Below, in pieces: positions 11,405-20,570 of a stretch of DNA of 64,000 nucleotides. The first letter of the stretch is position 1, and the number at the start of each line of letters is the position of its first letter. Below the pieces are notes generated by a model. The model made no database searches. It was not told the DNA's origin and saw only the letters and a list, made by a program, of their open reading frames with translations. The position numbers and the translations under genes are program-made. This DNA is from Pararge aegeria (taxonomy: Eukaryota > Arthropoda > Insecta > Lepidoptera > Nymphalidae), in contig NC_053196.1 in assembly GCF_905163445.1 (NCBI RefSeq), forward strand, positions 13,045,501-13,109,500, in the 5' to 3' direction.

Positions 11405-11430
11405 GACAGTACACACATCGCCATCTAGCT
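11405..11430 (-). mobile_element. SINE-1 3' scrap
   Basis: ACAGTACACACATCGCCATC followed by TAGC matches the minus-strand SINE-1 3' segment. It is too short to say more. Confidence 0.4.
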
Positions 11431-11507
11431 AAAATGTTAACAGTAAAGATGAATATTATATGTATAATTTTTGAGATAACGACAAATTTAAACTCACTTA
11501 ACACAAA

Positions 11508-11592
11508 AAGTTAGAGGTGCGTGCCGGGGTTCGTATCCGGCTCCCCAAAGTGAAGCCGAAGTCATAACCACGAGACTATCACCGCTACCTTA
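11508..11592 (-). mobile_element. SINE-2 tRNA-like head only
   Basis: The minus strand gives GCGGTGATAGTCTCGTGGTT, ATGACTTCGGCTTCAC and CGGATACGAACCCCGGCACG. The element ends after AGAGGTGCG, so only the head and first junction survive. Confidence 0.7.
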
Positions 11593-12074
11593 CAATTGTA
11601 TGGTGATTACATAAAATTTTAAAACGGAATCGTATCCAACCCGTCCGCCGTACAATATTGATCACACAAGTATTAATGAGGGTTACGAAACAGTTCGGGG
11701 GTTGTGATTCATTAGGCGATACATCGCCGGCACATACAACCGTCTGTGGTCAAAGACTATAAAAATTAAAAAAAATCATTTAAAAAAAATTTAAAGGTTC
11801 AACACAATTGCCAGATGTGAAGAATCTCAACTATTATACTTATATATATTAACGAAAGATTCAGTTGTTGTAATTCATAGGATTTTGATTATTTAAAAAA
11901 AAATATTCACACCCTGATAAGTTATAGTCCACAAAGTAAAAGTAAGGACACATATGTGCGTGAGAACTGACAAATAAAGGTATTCACGATATGAATTTTA
12001 TTGGTGATATTTAAATAAACTTTATTTAACTAGATAATTCGTTATAATGAAATTTTCATATTCGTAAATTTTTA
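11593..12074. other. No gene recognised
   Basis: AT-rich with no repeat or coding signal found. Confidence 0.5.
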
Positions 12075-12240
12075 TCATTGGTTGGTTTCTGCCTGCTGCC
12101 AGTTCTGCAGTAAGATCGCATACCCGAATGTATTTGATAATAAATCTGCGGCACGCGAGCCGGCACACGTGCCTTCCGCGACCAATGCAAATGCAATGCA
12201 AATGATTTAGCGTTCATATTAACTACGTATAGGAGTATAT
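12075..12240. repeat. Rep-U copy 1
   Basis: It shares GCCAGTTCTGCAGTAA, ACCCGAATGTATTTGATAAT, GCGGCACGCGAGC, CACACGTGCCTTCCG and CATATTAACTA with 12905-13062. It contains ATGCAAAT twice (12180-12205), the POU-factor octamer. Confidence 0.75.
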
Positions 12241-12256
12241 GCGTTAGTCTTGGTTT

Positions 12257-12570
12257 TTATAATACGACAATACACACATCGCGATCTAGCCCCAAAGAAA
12301 GCGTAGCTTCTGTTATGGGTACTAAGATAACTATAAGATACAAAAATACTTATATTATATACATGAACACCCAGACACTGAAAAATTGTCATGTTCACCA
12401 CACAATAATTCCCATTTGTGGGAATCGAACCCACGGCCTCGAACTCAGAAAGCAGGGTAACATAAGCTACGCTTACTTTGTGACTAGATGGCGGTGTGTG
12501 TATTGTAGTAGTTTATTTAATTATTTATTTATTTAACTGCCCACTGCGCCAATCGACCGTCAACAACAAT
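12257..12570 (-). mobile_element. SINE-1, interrupted in its head
   Basis: The minus-strand copy runs from ACACATCGCGATCTAGCC to GGGAATCGAACCCACGGCC, AGCAGGGT and, after an interruption, CTGCCCACTGCGCCAATCG. The interruption at 12459-12536 is a second, opposite SINE-1 fragment. Confidence 0.8.
12459..12536 (+). mobile_element. 5'-truncated SINE-1 nested in SINE-1
   Basis: AACATAAGCTACGCTTACTT, GACTAGATGGCGGTGTGTGT and a TTATTTATTTATTTAA tail form the plus-strand 3' end of SINE-1. It sits inside the tRNA-like head of an older minus-strand SINE-1. Two bases of the expected target (CG) are not seen, and no clear target duplication is visible. Confidence 0.75.
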
Positions 12571-12904
12571 AACATAACATACAATATATTTTTATACCTT
12601 ATCTAAAGACATGATCGACTTTTATACTCGTATTAATCGCAAAGATTGGAAGAGGCTCATAAACGACAGGGGTAGATGGAGAGGTTTTTAAGGGAAAGGG
12701 TGTGGAATCCACGATACCGCATGGTTTGATGTTCTTGCAATGAGGGTAGCGTTAAACAGTGACGTCAGGTTTCGCTGTAGCAAGTGTGGACAAAATTGTC
12801 GCCCAGAAATTGCCTCAGACACAAAGTTTGAATCGTCTAATATAGTCGACAAGGCCTGAATGATTATATCAACAGACAACCTTTGAACTTAGCAACTTAA
12901 ATGT
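12571..12904. other. No gene recognised
   Basis: A minus-strand frame at 12688-12879 has no recognised domain. Confidence 0.45.
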
Positions 12905-13062
12905 TATCGTCGACTAGTTTCTGCCTATTGTCAGTTCTGCAGTAACGTGTTCGAATACCCGAATGTATTTGATAATACATCGGCGGCACGCGAGCTTGCA
13001 CACGTGCCTTCCGAGACTAATGCAAATGAATAAGCTTTCATATTAACTAAGTATAGGATGAT
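12905..13062. repeat. Rep-U copy 2
   Basis: Same order of blocks as 12075-12240, in the same orientation about 830 bp downstream, with one ATGCAAAT. Confidence 0.75.
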
Positions 13063-13124
13063 TTGTTTCACAACATCTATGATCTTTCATCAATTTAATG
13101 GTTAGGTTATAGGTTTTTTTTTAT

Positions 13125-13378
13125 GATGACCTCCCTGGCGCGACGGTGAGCGCTGTGAATTAAGCAAGAGGTACCGGGATCGATTCCCGACAGTCGCAAT
13201 TTATAATTTCTGAATTTTCTATGGTCTGGCCTGGTTAGGCCGCGGCTAGTTACCACCCTGCGGACAAAGACGTGCCGCTAAGCGATTTAGTGTTCCGATG
13301 CGATGTCGCGTAGAAACCGATTAGGGTATGACTACCATACTCACTAACAGGTTTGCCCGCTACCATCTTAGCTTTTAG
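13125..13378 (+). mobile_element. SINE-3, near full length
   Basis: Head GACCTCCCTGGCGCGACGGT (A-box region) and GGGATCGATTCCCG (B box) are followed by TTTATAATTTCTGAATTTTC, GACAAAGACGTGCCGCTAAG and GATGTCGCGTAGAAACCGAT. The 3' end runs into a tandem duplication, so TTTGCCCGCTACCATCTTAG occurs twice. Confidence 0.85.
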
Positions 13379-14183
13379 TGGAATCATATAATAAAAGCTT
13401 TGGTTAAAGATACCTTAACTTTAAGGACATTTTGATTAATATTTTTTTTTTAAATCACAATTTTAAAATCAAAATTGTCTTCAGTGTCTTGTAAACAGAA
13501 AATTATATTAAAAATAGCTGTTGCCCACGTTGTGCGTCCGCGTTTATTAGGTATTTAAAAAAATATGTTAGAAAGTAAATATGTATCTTATGTTGCTCTC
13601 CGTCCTTTTAACTAACTCTATACCAAAAATTAATTTGATTGATTTCTTAGTTAGGGCGTAAAATAGGATGAACAAACACACTTTTGCATTTATATTATTA
13701 GAATTGAATACAAAGTGTTTACTGCACATACAAAATGGCTTTTCCAAAATTTGGGTATGACTACCATACTCACTAACAGGTTTGCCCGCTACCATCTTAG
13801 CTTTTAGTGGAATCATATAATAAAAGCTTTGGTTAAAGATACCTTAACTTTAAGGACATTTTGATTAATATTTTTTTTTTAAATCACAATTTTAAAATCA
13901 AAATTGTCTTCAGTGTCTTGTAAACAGAAAATTATATTAAAAATAGCTGTTGCCCACGTTGTGCGTCCGCGTTTATTAGGTATTTAAAAAAATATGTTAG
14001 AAAGTAAATATGTATCTTATGTTGCTCTCCGTCCTTTTAACTAACTCTATACCAAAAATTAATTTGATTGATTTCTTAGTTAGGGCGTAAAATAGGATGA
14101 ACAAACACACTTTTGCATTTATATTATTAGAATTGAATACAAAGTGTTTACTGCACATACAAAATGGCTTTTCCAAAATTTGG
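13324..14183. repeat. Identical tandem duplication, 2 x 429 bp
   Basis: Copy 1 is 13324-13752 and copy 2 is 13753-14181; I saw no difference on reading them through, including the T10 run. The left breakpoint lies inside SINE-3, and a GG is shared at the junction. Each unit also holds a minus-oriented rep-H piece (AACTCTATACCAAAAATTAA, TTAGTTAGGGCGTAAAATAG). The duplicated minus-strand frames (13568-13816, 13997-14197) are repeat sequence, not a gene. Confidence 0.93.
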
Positions 14184-14321
14184 ACTTCATGCCACACATA
14201 GGCTCAAGCTAAGTTACTTAAAATGTGTTTAAAATTTGGAAAAAACAATTGGTTCATTTTACACACAACCATTGCACATCTTCGACTCATAATCGGTTTA
14301 CTTCAGGGCACGGTTATCCTC

Positions 14322-14452
14322 TCAGAATGAATGAATGAATGAATACACTCTTATTGAACACCACATAAAAATACAGGAAAAATTATAAATACCTAGTTTA
14401 CAATTAGGAGGCCTAATCGCTACATACCGATCTATTCCAGGCACCCGATGGC
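14322..14452 (-). mobile_element. LINE-E 3' end with (CATT)n tail
   Basis: On the plus strand: AATGAATGAATGAATGAATA, ACTCTTATTGAACACCACAT, GGAGGCCTAATCGCTA and GATCTATTCCAGGCACCC. This is LINE-E reversed, with its terminal tetranucleotide repeat. Confidence 0.75.
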
Positions 14453-14473
14453 GTAAAACACAGCAAGTGGTGC

Positions 14474-14497
14474 ATATATATATATATATATATATAC
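14474..14497. repeat. (AT)n microsatellite
   Basis: About 12 AT units directly left of the fold-back at 14504. Confidence 0.9.
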
Positions 14498-14503
14498 TGT
14501 ACT

Positions 14504-14570
14504 GCATGCCTGAGAGTTCTCATAATGTTCTCAAGGGCGTTGAGAACATTATGAGAACTCTCAGGCATGC
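14504..14570. repeat. Perfect 30-bp inverted repeat, 7-nt loop
   Basis: Arm 14504-14533 starts GCATGCCTGAGAGTTCTCAT; arm 14541-14570 is its exact reverse complement; the loop is AGGGCGT. Both arms are SINE-2 sequence and both lack the same C (TCTCATAATG against TCTCCATAATG in other copies), so one arm was copied from the other. Confidence 0.95.
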
Positions 14571-14705
14571 ACATTTCTTCACGATTTTTTTCCTTAAAGT
14601 AATATTTAATTGCTTAATTTAAAAACGCATATAACTTCGTAAAATTAGAGGTGCGTGCTGAGGAAAGGGAAGCCGATGCCTTACCAACTACGCTATCATC
14701 GCTTT
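14541..14705 (-). mobile_element. SINE-2, 3' part replaced by fold-back
   Basis: From GAACTCTCAGGCATGCACAT it continues through a decayed middle to TTAGAGGTGCGTGCTGAGGA and a head remnant ACTACGCTATCATCGC. The part beyond the fold-back is missing. Confidence 0.7.
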
Positions 14706-15756
14706 TATTAACCATCGCATATCTATATATATTCACTACAGAGATATAAAAAGTTCACAAATTATTTAGATGTATAATATTTATAAATTCTAATTATTAG
14801 GTATGTACATTTTACATCACAATATGTTCTTTTACAAATTATTATTCTGTCTTTTTTTTGCAGACAGATTCATGAAGAAATTCGTCGTCAATAATTTGTC
14901 ATTACGTATCCGAACAAACGACATCTATTGTACTGAAAACAGTAATAAGTAAGTACAAACATAAAGTGGATCGTAAAGTTACATAGCATAGCTCGTCTTT
15001 CATTGTTGAATGTTCTACAATCTAGATAGGCTGGAAACAGCGCCGAACTTTTTATAATGACTGCCAAAAAAAAAACACAGCCTGTATGAGCATGGCGCAA
15101 ATTTGGGCATGGTCCGTGCCAGGCCGCGCCGGCACACCCTGTATAATTGCCCGTCTAACTTCCATGTGTGTATGATTACTAATCTATCCTTGCTAACTAT
15201 TAAACCTCGTTCACATGAAGATAGTAGTTTTGAAGATACAAACATCGATGAATAGAGTTTTGAAGATACGAACATCGATGACATATACTCGTACCTATCG
15301 CAAAAAAGTTCCCAGATCAATATTAAACGAGAACTCTTATACTTGTTAACTATCTGCCTTCCACTGAACACAGGGAAGGTAAGAAATATATTAGATACAA
15401 TAGAGGCACATCTTATTAAGAACACACATATATGTACATTTATTCATGTTAAGTGTCATCATAGAACTGCCCACAATATATAATAAAAATTATAATGAGG
15501 ATGTACTGTGTGGAAAGCAGTAACTACTGAGTTTATTGCTGGCTTATTTTAAGTAGGATCTGTGTTCCAAAGTCACTAAAAATCGAGATACTTGACGCTC
15601 GTAAAATACATTCATCAAAGAATAGATGAAAAGTAGTATTTTAAATAGGTACACTTTTCATTTTTCGTTCCACATCACATCTCTTTATAACACCACTCAG
15701 AAAAACGAGACAAAAAAAAGAACAAACACATGAAGAATAAAGCAGGATACAAAAGG
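14706..15756. other. No gene called; longest unassigned minus frame here
   Basis: The minus frame at 15015-15425 (136 codons) holds an internal 10-residue repeat (SSMFVSSKL twice), which comes from a 30-bp DNA duplication. It shows no family motif and runs through a poly-A tract, so I do not call it a gene. Confidence 0.4.
15226..15285. repeat. Tandem duplication, 2 x 30 bp
   Basis: AGTTTTGAAGATAC(A/G)AACATCGATGA occurs at 15226 and 15256, separated by AATAG-type spacers, with one A/G difference. Confidence 0.85.
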
Positions 15757-15803
15757 CGGCCTAAGGGTATGCATTGCTTTTGTGCATGTATGAAGTGCCA
15801 CTG
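15757..15803 (+). mobile_element. MITE-W right-end fragment
   Basis: GCTTTTGTGCATGTATGAAG then TGCCACTG matches the right end of 37457-37561, with CACG lost from the terminal repeat. Confidence 0.55.
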
Positions 15804-16292
15804 ACTATAGGCACCCAAGTGGATTATGCAATGTTTTTTAAACATAATATTGCAGCATACTCCATATTTACGTGTTAGTTAGTACACTCTTATATAAGTA
15901 TTAGGTATTACAGGTTGTTGGAAGACGTCTGGGAAGTATACAACGGATTCCCCGTTAAAATAAAATCAATTTATAGTAGTTAATTTATAATAGTGCGCCT
16001 TAGTCTTAATAGTTTTTGAGGGCTAATTTATCGATTTAAATATTTTTTATTACTATAGCTATCCAAGTTATCAGGAGCGTAGTCTAGTACTATTGTACGT
16101 GTAAACGTTGCCTTACATTTCACAAGTAAACATTTGTGTAGTGAAACTTTGCTTTTTGTGCTCTTTTTATTGACTTCGTTCAAACATTACTCACGAACTG
16201 TACGGGGCGACTTCGTGAACGCTTCGGTGGCGTGACAATCTATACTAATAGGTACCCGCTATAGATGCGACAGTTTGCATGTCTGTTTGTAT
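15804..16292. other. No gene recognised
   Basis: Mostly AT-rich unique sequence. ACTGTACGGGGCGACTTCGT near 16200 is not repeated here. Confidence 0.45.
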
Positions 16293-16430
16293 CATCATCA
16301 TATCAAGCTATTAACGGCTCACTACGGCACGGGTCTTCTCCCACAATGAGAAGGGGTTAAGGCGAAGCCAACCACATTGGCCCAGTTGGTGGACTCCACA
16401 CTCCTTTAAGAACATTATGGAGAAATCTTA
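16293..16430 (-). mobile_element. SINE-2 tail half
   Basis: ATCATATCAAGC, GGCACGGGTCTTCTCCCACA, ATGAGAAGGGGTTAAGGC, GGTGGACTCCACACTCC and AGAACATTATGGAGA are the minus-strand 3' half of SINE-2. Confidence 0.75.
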
Positions 16431-16884
16431 CTTTTATCCCGGTACAACACGTGAGTTGTTTATGTTCCCAGGTGTTTCAAAAAACCCGCTAAACCGATAT
16501 TGACGTAGTATTGCTTAGAGATAGCTAGGTTTTAGGAGACGTACTTTTAACCCTGGGAAAATTCGCGTGGGATTTTCAGGAAACCAAACGATAAAACGAG
16601 GACCAAGTCGAGGGCAAAGGTTAGTCTTTAATAATGGATAAAGAATTACCGGTTACAGTGCTGTTAATCGGAGATTAGCGACAATGATCTGGTCTAGATT
16701 TTGAAATAGCCTCCAGTTTTTTCGTTAAGGATTAAGATTAGAAGTCGGCAAGGCGTGACACACACTGGCCATTATCTATTTGACTGCTATTATCTAAGGC
16801 TGCAACCTCGCTTACAACGCTGACGTTGAAAATAAATAAAATACACTTAGAAAAAAGGGAATTCCTTGCTTCCTCACTATATCG

Positions 16885-16950
16885 TACACTGCAGGGCACG
16901 AGTCTGAATTCCACCACGCTGGCCTAGTGCGTATTGTTGGACTCCATACT
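16885..16950 (-). mobile_element. SINE-2 fragment
   Basis: GCAGGGCACGAGTCTG, CCACCACGCTGGCCTAGTGC and TTGTTGGACTCCATAC match SINE-2 on the minus strand, with a deletion between the first two. Confidence 0.6.
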
Positions 16951-16969
16951 ATAATGTAATAAATGTGAT

Positions 16970-17120
16970 AGTGTGTTTGTGTTTTTGTTTGTTTGTCCTT
17001 TTTAACGCCCTAATTAAACGACCAATCAACTTTGTTTTTTGGCATAGATTTAACATTTTATTCAAGGAAATAAAACGATTCTGCGGGATTTTTTGAATAC
17101 CGTATCAAACGCAAATGAAG
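16970..17120 (+). repeat. Rep-H copy (Helitron-like family)
   Basis: TTTGTTTGTTTGTCCTTTTT, AACGCCCTAATTAA, TTTTTTGGCATAGATTTAAC and CTGCGGGATTTTTTGAATAC follow the same order as at 6395. Confidence 0.6.
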
Positions 17121-17409
17121 AACGCGGGCAGAAAAAAAAATATTGAAGCGTCCGCTTATCCAAAATTAAGAGCTTAAGATCGTGACCTGACCGGAATTGC
17201 TTATTTATTACAATTTTTGATGAGACGTCGAGGTCATAATAATTTTGTTTTTAAATTGTATTTAAATAAGATTGGAGGAAATATCAAATTAAAAAAATCA
17301 TTTTAATACACTAATATACAGTAATGTCTGCATATACCTATAGTATTTTTTTTTTTTTATCCCAAAGTTTAAATAACTAAAGAATACGTATTAGGTACAA
17401 ATTTTCTTC

Positions 17410-17695
17410 ATCATGTACCGGACCACTACAAGGCACGGGCCTCTTCTCAGAATGAGAAGGGTTTAGGCTGCACCACGCTGGGCCAGGTGCGGATAGTTCA
17501 CGCGACGTTGAGAACATTATCTAGAACTCTCAGGCATGGAGGTTTCCTCACGGTGTTTTCCTTCACCGTTGAAGAAAATGATATTTAAATTACTTAAACA
17601 AATAAAGCACAAAACTCCGAAAAATCCGGAGATCGAACTCGGTCTCCAAGAAAGGAAAGCCAAAGCCCCACCCACTAGGCTATCACCTCTTAGCT
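17410..17695 (-). mobile_element. SINE-2, near full length
   Basis: It runs from CATCATGTACCGGACCACTA through GCACGGGCCTCTTCTCAGAA, CACGCTGGGCCAGGTGCGG, AACATTATCTAGAACTCTCA and CTCACGGTGTTTTCCTTCAC to the head (TCGAACTCGGTCTCC, CCACTAGGCTATCACCTC). A plus-strand 83-codon frame over it is an artefact of the SINE. Confidence 0.85.
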
Positions 17696-17790
17696 TACAT
17701 TATGATTACAAAACGTTGTGTAAAGATGTTTTCAAAACGAAAGAAAATAATTGGATAGAAGCAGCGTTGCTTTGCGGAAATCTATAATAT

Positions 17791-17948
17791 ACTAGCGGAC
17801 CCCAGCGCCATCTGTCGGGCTGATTAGTGAATCTAAACCATCCAGGGTGCCACCCAAACGCATACCAAAAAAATCATTCAAATCGGTCCAGCCGTTTAGG
17901 AGGAGTTCAGTGACATACACACGCACACAAGAAATATATATATAAAGA
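17791..17948 (-). mobile_element. Short non-autonomous Helitron-like element
   Basis: On the minus strand it begins TCTTTATATATATATTTCTT, preceded by A, and ends GGGGTCCGCTAGT. These are the 5'-TC and CTAGT-3' ends used by Helitrons. The inner CCTCCTAAACGGCTGGACCG segment is common in lepidopteran copies (memory). The base after CTAGT is A rather than the expected T. Confidence 0.65.
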
Positions 17949-18120
17949 TTATGAAAATTAAGCCTAATTTGCTATACTCCGCGTAAAGCAGGAGAATCTG
18001 TGTGGTGTAATTTATAATTTCTTCAATACTTATATTCGACACCACCAAACTGATCTTCGCACGTTTCGCTCCGAAACCGGAGATGTTGGCTTTACAATGA
18101 ATAATTGAAAAGAAAATTAA
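17949..18120 (+). repeat. Rep-M copy
   Basis: TTGCTATACTCCGCGTAAAG, CAGGAGAATCTGTGTGGTGT and CGCACGTTTCGCTCCGAAAC are shared with 62582-62660, 63181-63310 and, reversed, 59680-59760. Confidence 0.65.
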
Positions 18121-18420
18121 ATTTAACAAAACTGTTTTTTGTTTTATGTACTGTGTGTTTGCTTGAAAATTTTATTGCGAAATCAACGATGAACCTAGTA
18201 TAGTAGAGAATAGAACGTCTGAATGCTCATTCCGTAAATGGTCAATAAACTCATGTTCCGCAATGCGAATGCCGCGCAAAGTTTTTGGGCAAAATATAGA
18301 GAAACTGTACGATATTTCGAAACGATTTAACGCTCGATTAGTTTGCAATATCGAACCAGCTCCGTGTTGCCATACGTATTTTTTTAACATAAATTGCGGA
18401 AAACAAGCAAGATGATGTTT
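18121..18420. other. No gene recognised
   Basis: A minus frame at 18172-18390 shows no domain. Confidence 0.4.
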
Positions 18421-18600
18421 TGTCTGGGAGGTTTCGGTCGTAGCTAATTACAATCCTAATTTCCGGTACGAATTCACGTAGAAAGTCATTAGAGGTACGG
18501 TTTTAATATAACTGCCGTATTCTTAGCAGGATGGCCCGCTACAACCAGGGCTATTTATGTTACTATTGCAATCATGGGCTAACTTGTAGTGGAGTATAAG
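18421..18600 (+). mobile_element. SINE-3, head missing
   Basis: TGGGAGGTTTCGGTCGTAGC, GGTTTTAATATAACTGCCGT, ATGGCCCGCTACAACC and GGGCTAACTTGTAGTGGAG are SINE-3 body and 3' blocks. Confidence 0.75.
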
Positions 18601-18688
18601 ACCAATCAGTTCGACTTCTGCTTTTTTTATTCCGCCACCAGCCCCACTCCGTTAGCTTTCTGTTGAGATTTGATTCCAAACTACAGGG

Positions 18689-18880
18689 CTAACTTACAGT
18701 ATTTTCCTATAGGTGTATAGAATAATTATTTCCGTGGCGTCACAAGGTTTGGAGTGGATCTGATAACCAGTTTACAAAGGAATGTAGAACAATGCTGAGA
18801 TGGTTAGCTATACTAGGTTGTGCGAAACTTGACAAGAGTTATCCTGGCGCTTCTGTTATTCGAGGATAGAGTACTTACCA
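18689..18880. repeat. Rep-J segment, copy 1 (empty site)
   Basis: GGCTAACTTACAGTATTTTC, TATTTCCGTGGCGTCAC, TTTACAAAGGAATGTAG and TTCTGTTATTCGAGGATAGA are repeated in order at 18909-19283. The site filled by MITE-W in copy 2 is uninterrupted here. Confidence 0.85.
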
Positions 18881-18908
18881 CCAGTTGAGATTAGAGTCCT
18901 AACTAGGA

Positions 18909-19283
18909 GGCTAACTTATAGTATTTTCCTATAGGTGTAGAGATAGAATAATTATTTCCATGGCGTCACCAAGAGTGGAATTGGAATTGCTGAATATCAG
19001 CTTACAAAGGATCAGTGGCGTGCATACAGGGTATGCACAGGGAATGTACTAAGCGAGCAGATACTATAAAATGAAAAAAAATCTCCAGTACGAGTTATAA
19101 AAAACTTAGGAATAGGTTTTGTAAGAGTAATAAAAAGCCTACCCTTAAGTTTTTTTAATTCGTACTGGAGATTTTCTTCATTTTATATGTGCATACCCTC
19201 TATGCACGCTACTGCAAAGAATGTAGCACAAAACTGATCTTAGAGTTATCTTGGCGCTTCTGATATTTGAGGATAGAGTTATT
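18909..19283. repeat. Rep-J segment, copy 2 (contains MITE-W)
   Basis: Shares GGCTAACTTATAGTATTTTC, TATTTCCATGGCGTCACC and TTCTGATATTTGAGGATAGA with copy 1. It is split by 19013-19214 at GCTTACAAAGGAT / CAAAGAATGTAG. Confidence 0.85.
19013..19214. mobile_element. MITE-W, hAT-like, 202 bp with long TIRs
   Basis: Ends are CAGTGGCGTGCATAC and GCATGCACGCTACTG-like. The arms pair inward through AAAATCTCCAGTACGAGTTA and its near complement. Flanking 8-mers CAAAGGAT (19005-19012) and CAAAGAAT (19215-19222) fit an 8-bp target duplication with one change, as hAT transposases make. It has no coding capacity. Confidence 0.85.
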
Positions 19284-19613
19284 TATGTGTTCAATTAACG
19301 TGGGCCCATAGTGTCATCCAGTACGAAGGGGCATAGCGTTAATAATACTGTAAAGTTTAGTTTTTTTAATTCACTAAGAAAGAAGATATTTTATTACTAA
19401 ACTATGCCACTAGTTGAGAACAGAATTAAGATTAAACAGAACCCAGTTTATGCCACCCTAATTATTTTTTTTTTTGCTTTTGCGTCATTTTCCTTTGTTT
19501 TGTAGGCTTATACTTTGTATGATATAAAAATTAATATATTTGTATTTTTTCAATTTGGTAACTTCTTCTTGTGTGAAACCGAACACTAAAGTGTTTTTTT
19601 TTCTCTTTCCTTT
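19284..19613. other. No gene recognised
   Basis: AT-rich, with TTTAGTTTTTTTAATTCACT and a loose reversed partner ACTAAACTATGCC, possibly a degraded MITE. Confidence 0.35.
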
Positions 19614-19738
19614 GTTGGGTTGCCTGGTAGAGATCGCTTTTAGCGATAAGGCCGCCCATTGTATCTGTGTTTTATTTAGTGTTTTTTTTTTGTTTATTAG
19701 GTGTAAAATAAAGTGTATTTTTATTTCATTTCAATGCT
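19614..19738 (+). mobile_element. LINE-E 3' end
   Basis: GGTTGCCTGGTAGAGATCGC, TTTTAGCGATAAGGCCGCCC, TAAAATAAAGTGTATTTT and a terminal ATTTCATTTCA repeat. The short terminal tandem repeat rather than poly(A) is typical of RTE-type LINEs. Confidence 0.8.
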
Positions 19739-19739
19739 C

Positions 19740-20012
19740 ACTCAGTCATTATTGCATGGAGTGCATTGTTTCCAAAAACAGTGAAAACGCCTTGCGCACG
19801 CCTCACTTCACACACGCCGAATGTTGCTAGCTAACAAAACTTTTGTCAATTTACAAATTTTATGGTAACATTTTAGAACATTAGAGGAAAAATAATCACT
19901 GTTAACTGCTAAATGGAATGAAGTGACAAAAACTGTTCGAGAAATACTACTAAAGTGGTTTTTGATGCTTCAATATTAGTCGTGCACACGGTTTTGTGTA
20001 CTCTTAATTCTG
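19740..20012 (+). repeat. Rep-S copy 1
   Basis: About 270 bp shared in order with 21296-21590 and 60130-60346: CAGTGAAAACGCC, GAATGTTGCTAG, GAACATTAGAGG, AAATAATCACTGTTAACTGC, GATGCTTCAATATTAGTCGT and TCTTAATTCTGT. It abuts the LINE-E tail. No tRNA head, TIR or coding frame was seen. Confidence 0.8.
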
Positions 20013-20339
20013 TTTATTTTAGTAATAAATATATTTTCTTTCTTAGTGATATAAAAAGAAAAACGAAAGATAACGCTTCTAGTCCCAATGCCATACCATA
20101 TCGACCGTGGGACAAGCAGATGTCCTAACGGACCGCGTAAATGATACTGTGACAGATCGATTAGGTGGAATCGATTTTTCAATATAACGGTGTCCATTGT
20201 TTAAGTAATTTACATCTAGATTCTTGCGTAGCAATTTGTGAGCGTGATCTATGAAATTTTCTTTTGCGGGATAAGGCGAGTTTTCATGGATGAGAAAGAA
20301 CACTGTACTTTTAGTTTTTAATCATTCTCCGGTTGTTTG

Positions 20340-20570
20340 TTTTTTGTTGAACTTATATGTCATACGTGCTGTTGCACGCATTAATTATGGTTTTTCACAA
20401 ATCCTGTCAGAACCTGTTGATTTTCTGGGATAAAAAGGAGCCTATGTTAATTGCTATCCTTTCAACTATGCCAAAAATCAAGTTGATTCGTTGTACGTTA
20501 GGGCGGACGACAAGAAAATGGACAAACAAACATACATCCATATTTATAATATTAGGCAAGGATTAGCGGT
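20340..20570 (-). repeat. Rep-H copy (Helitron-like family)
   Basis: GATTTTCTGGGATAAAAAGG, CTATGCCAAAAATCAAGTTG, CGTTAGGGCG and CATATTTATAATATTAGGCA are rep-H blocks, reversed relative to 6395. Confidence 0.65.

Noticed and set aside
13568..14197. Two near-identical minus-strand ORFs as a duplicated gene pair
   Set aside because: Both lie in the 429-bp tandem duplication and translate SINE-3 and rep-H sequence.
15015..15425. 136-codon minus-strand open frame as a gene
   Set aside because: No domain, an internal repeat that comes from a 30-bp DNA duplication, and a poly-A tract in the coding path. The length is within chance for 64 kb.
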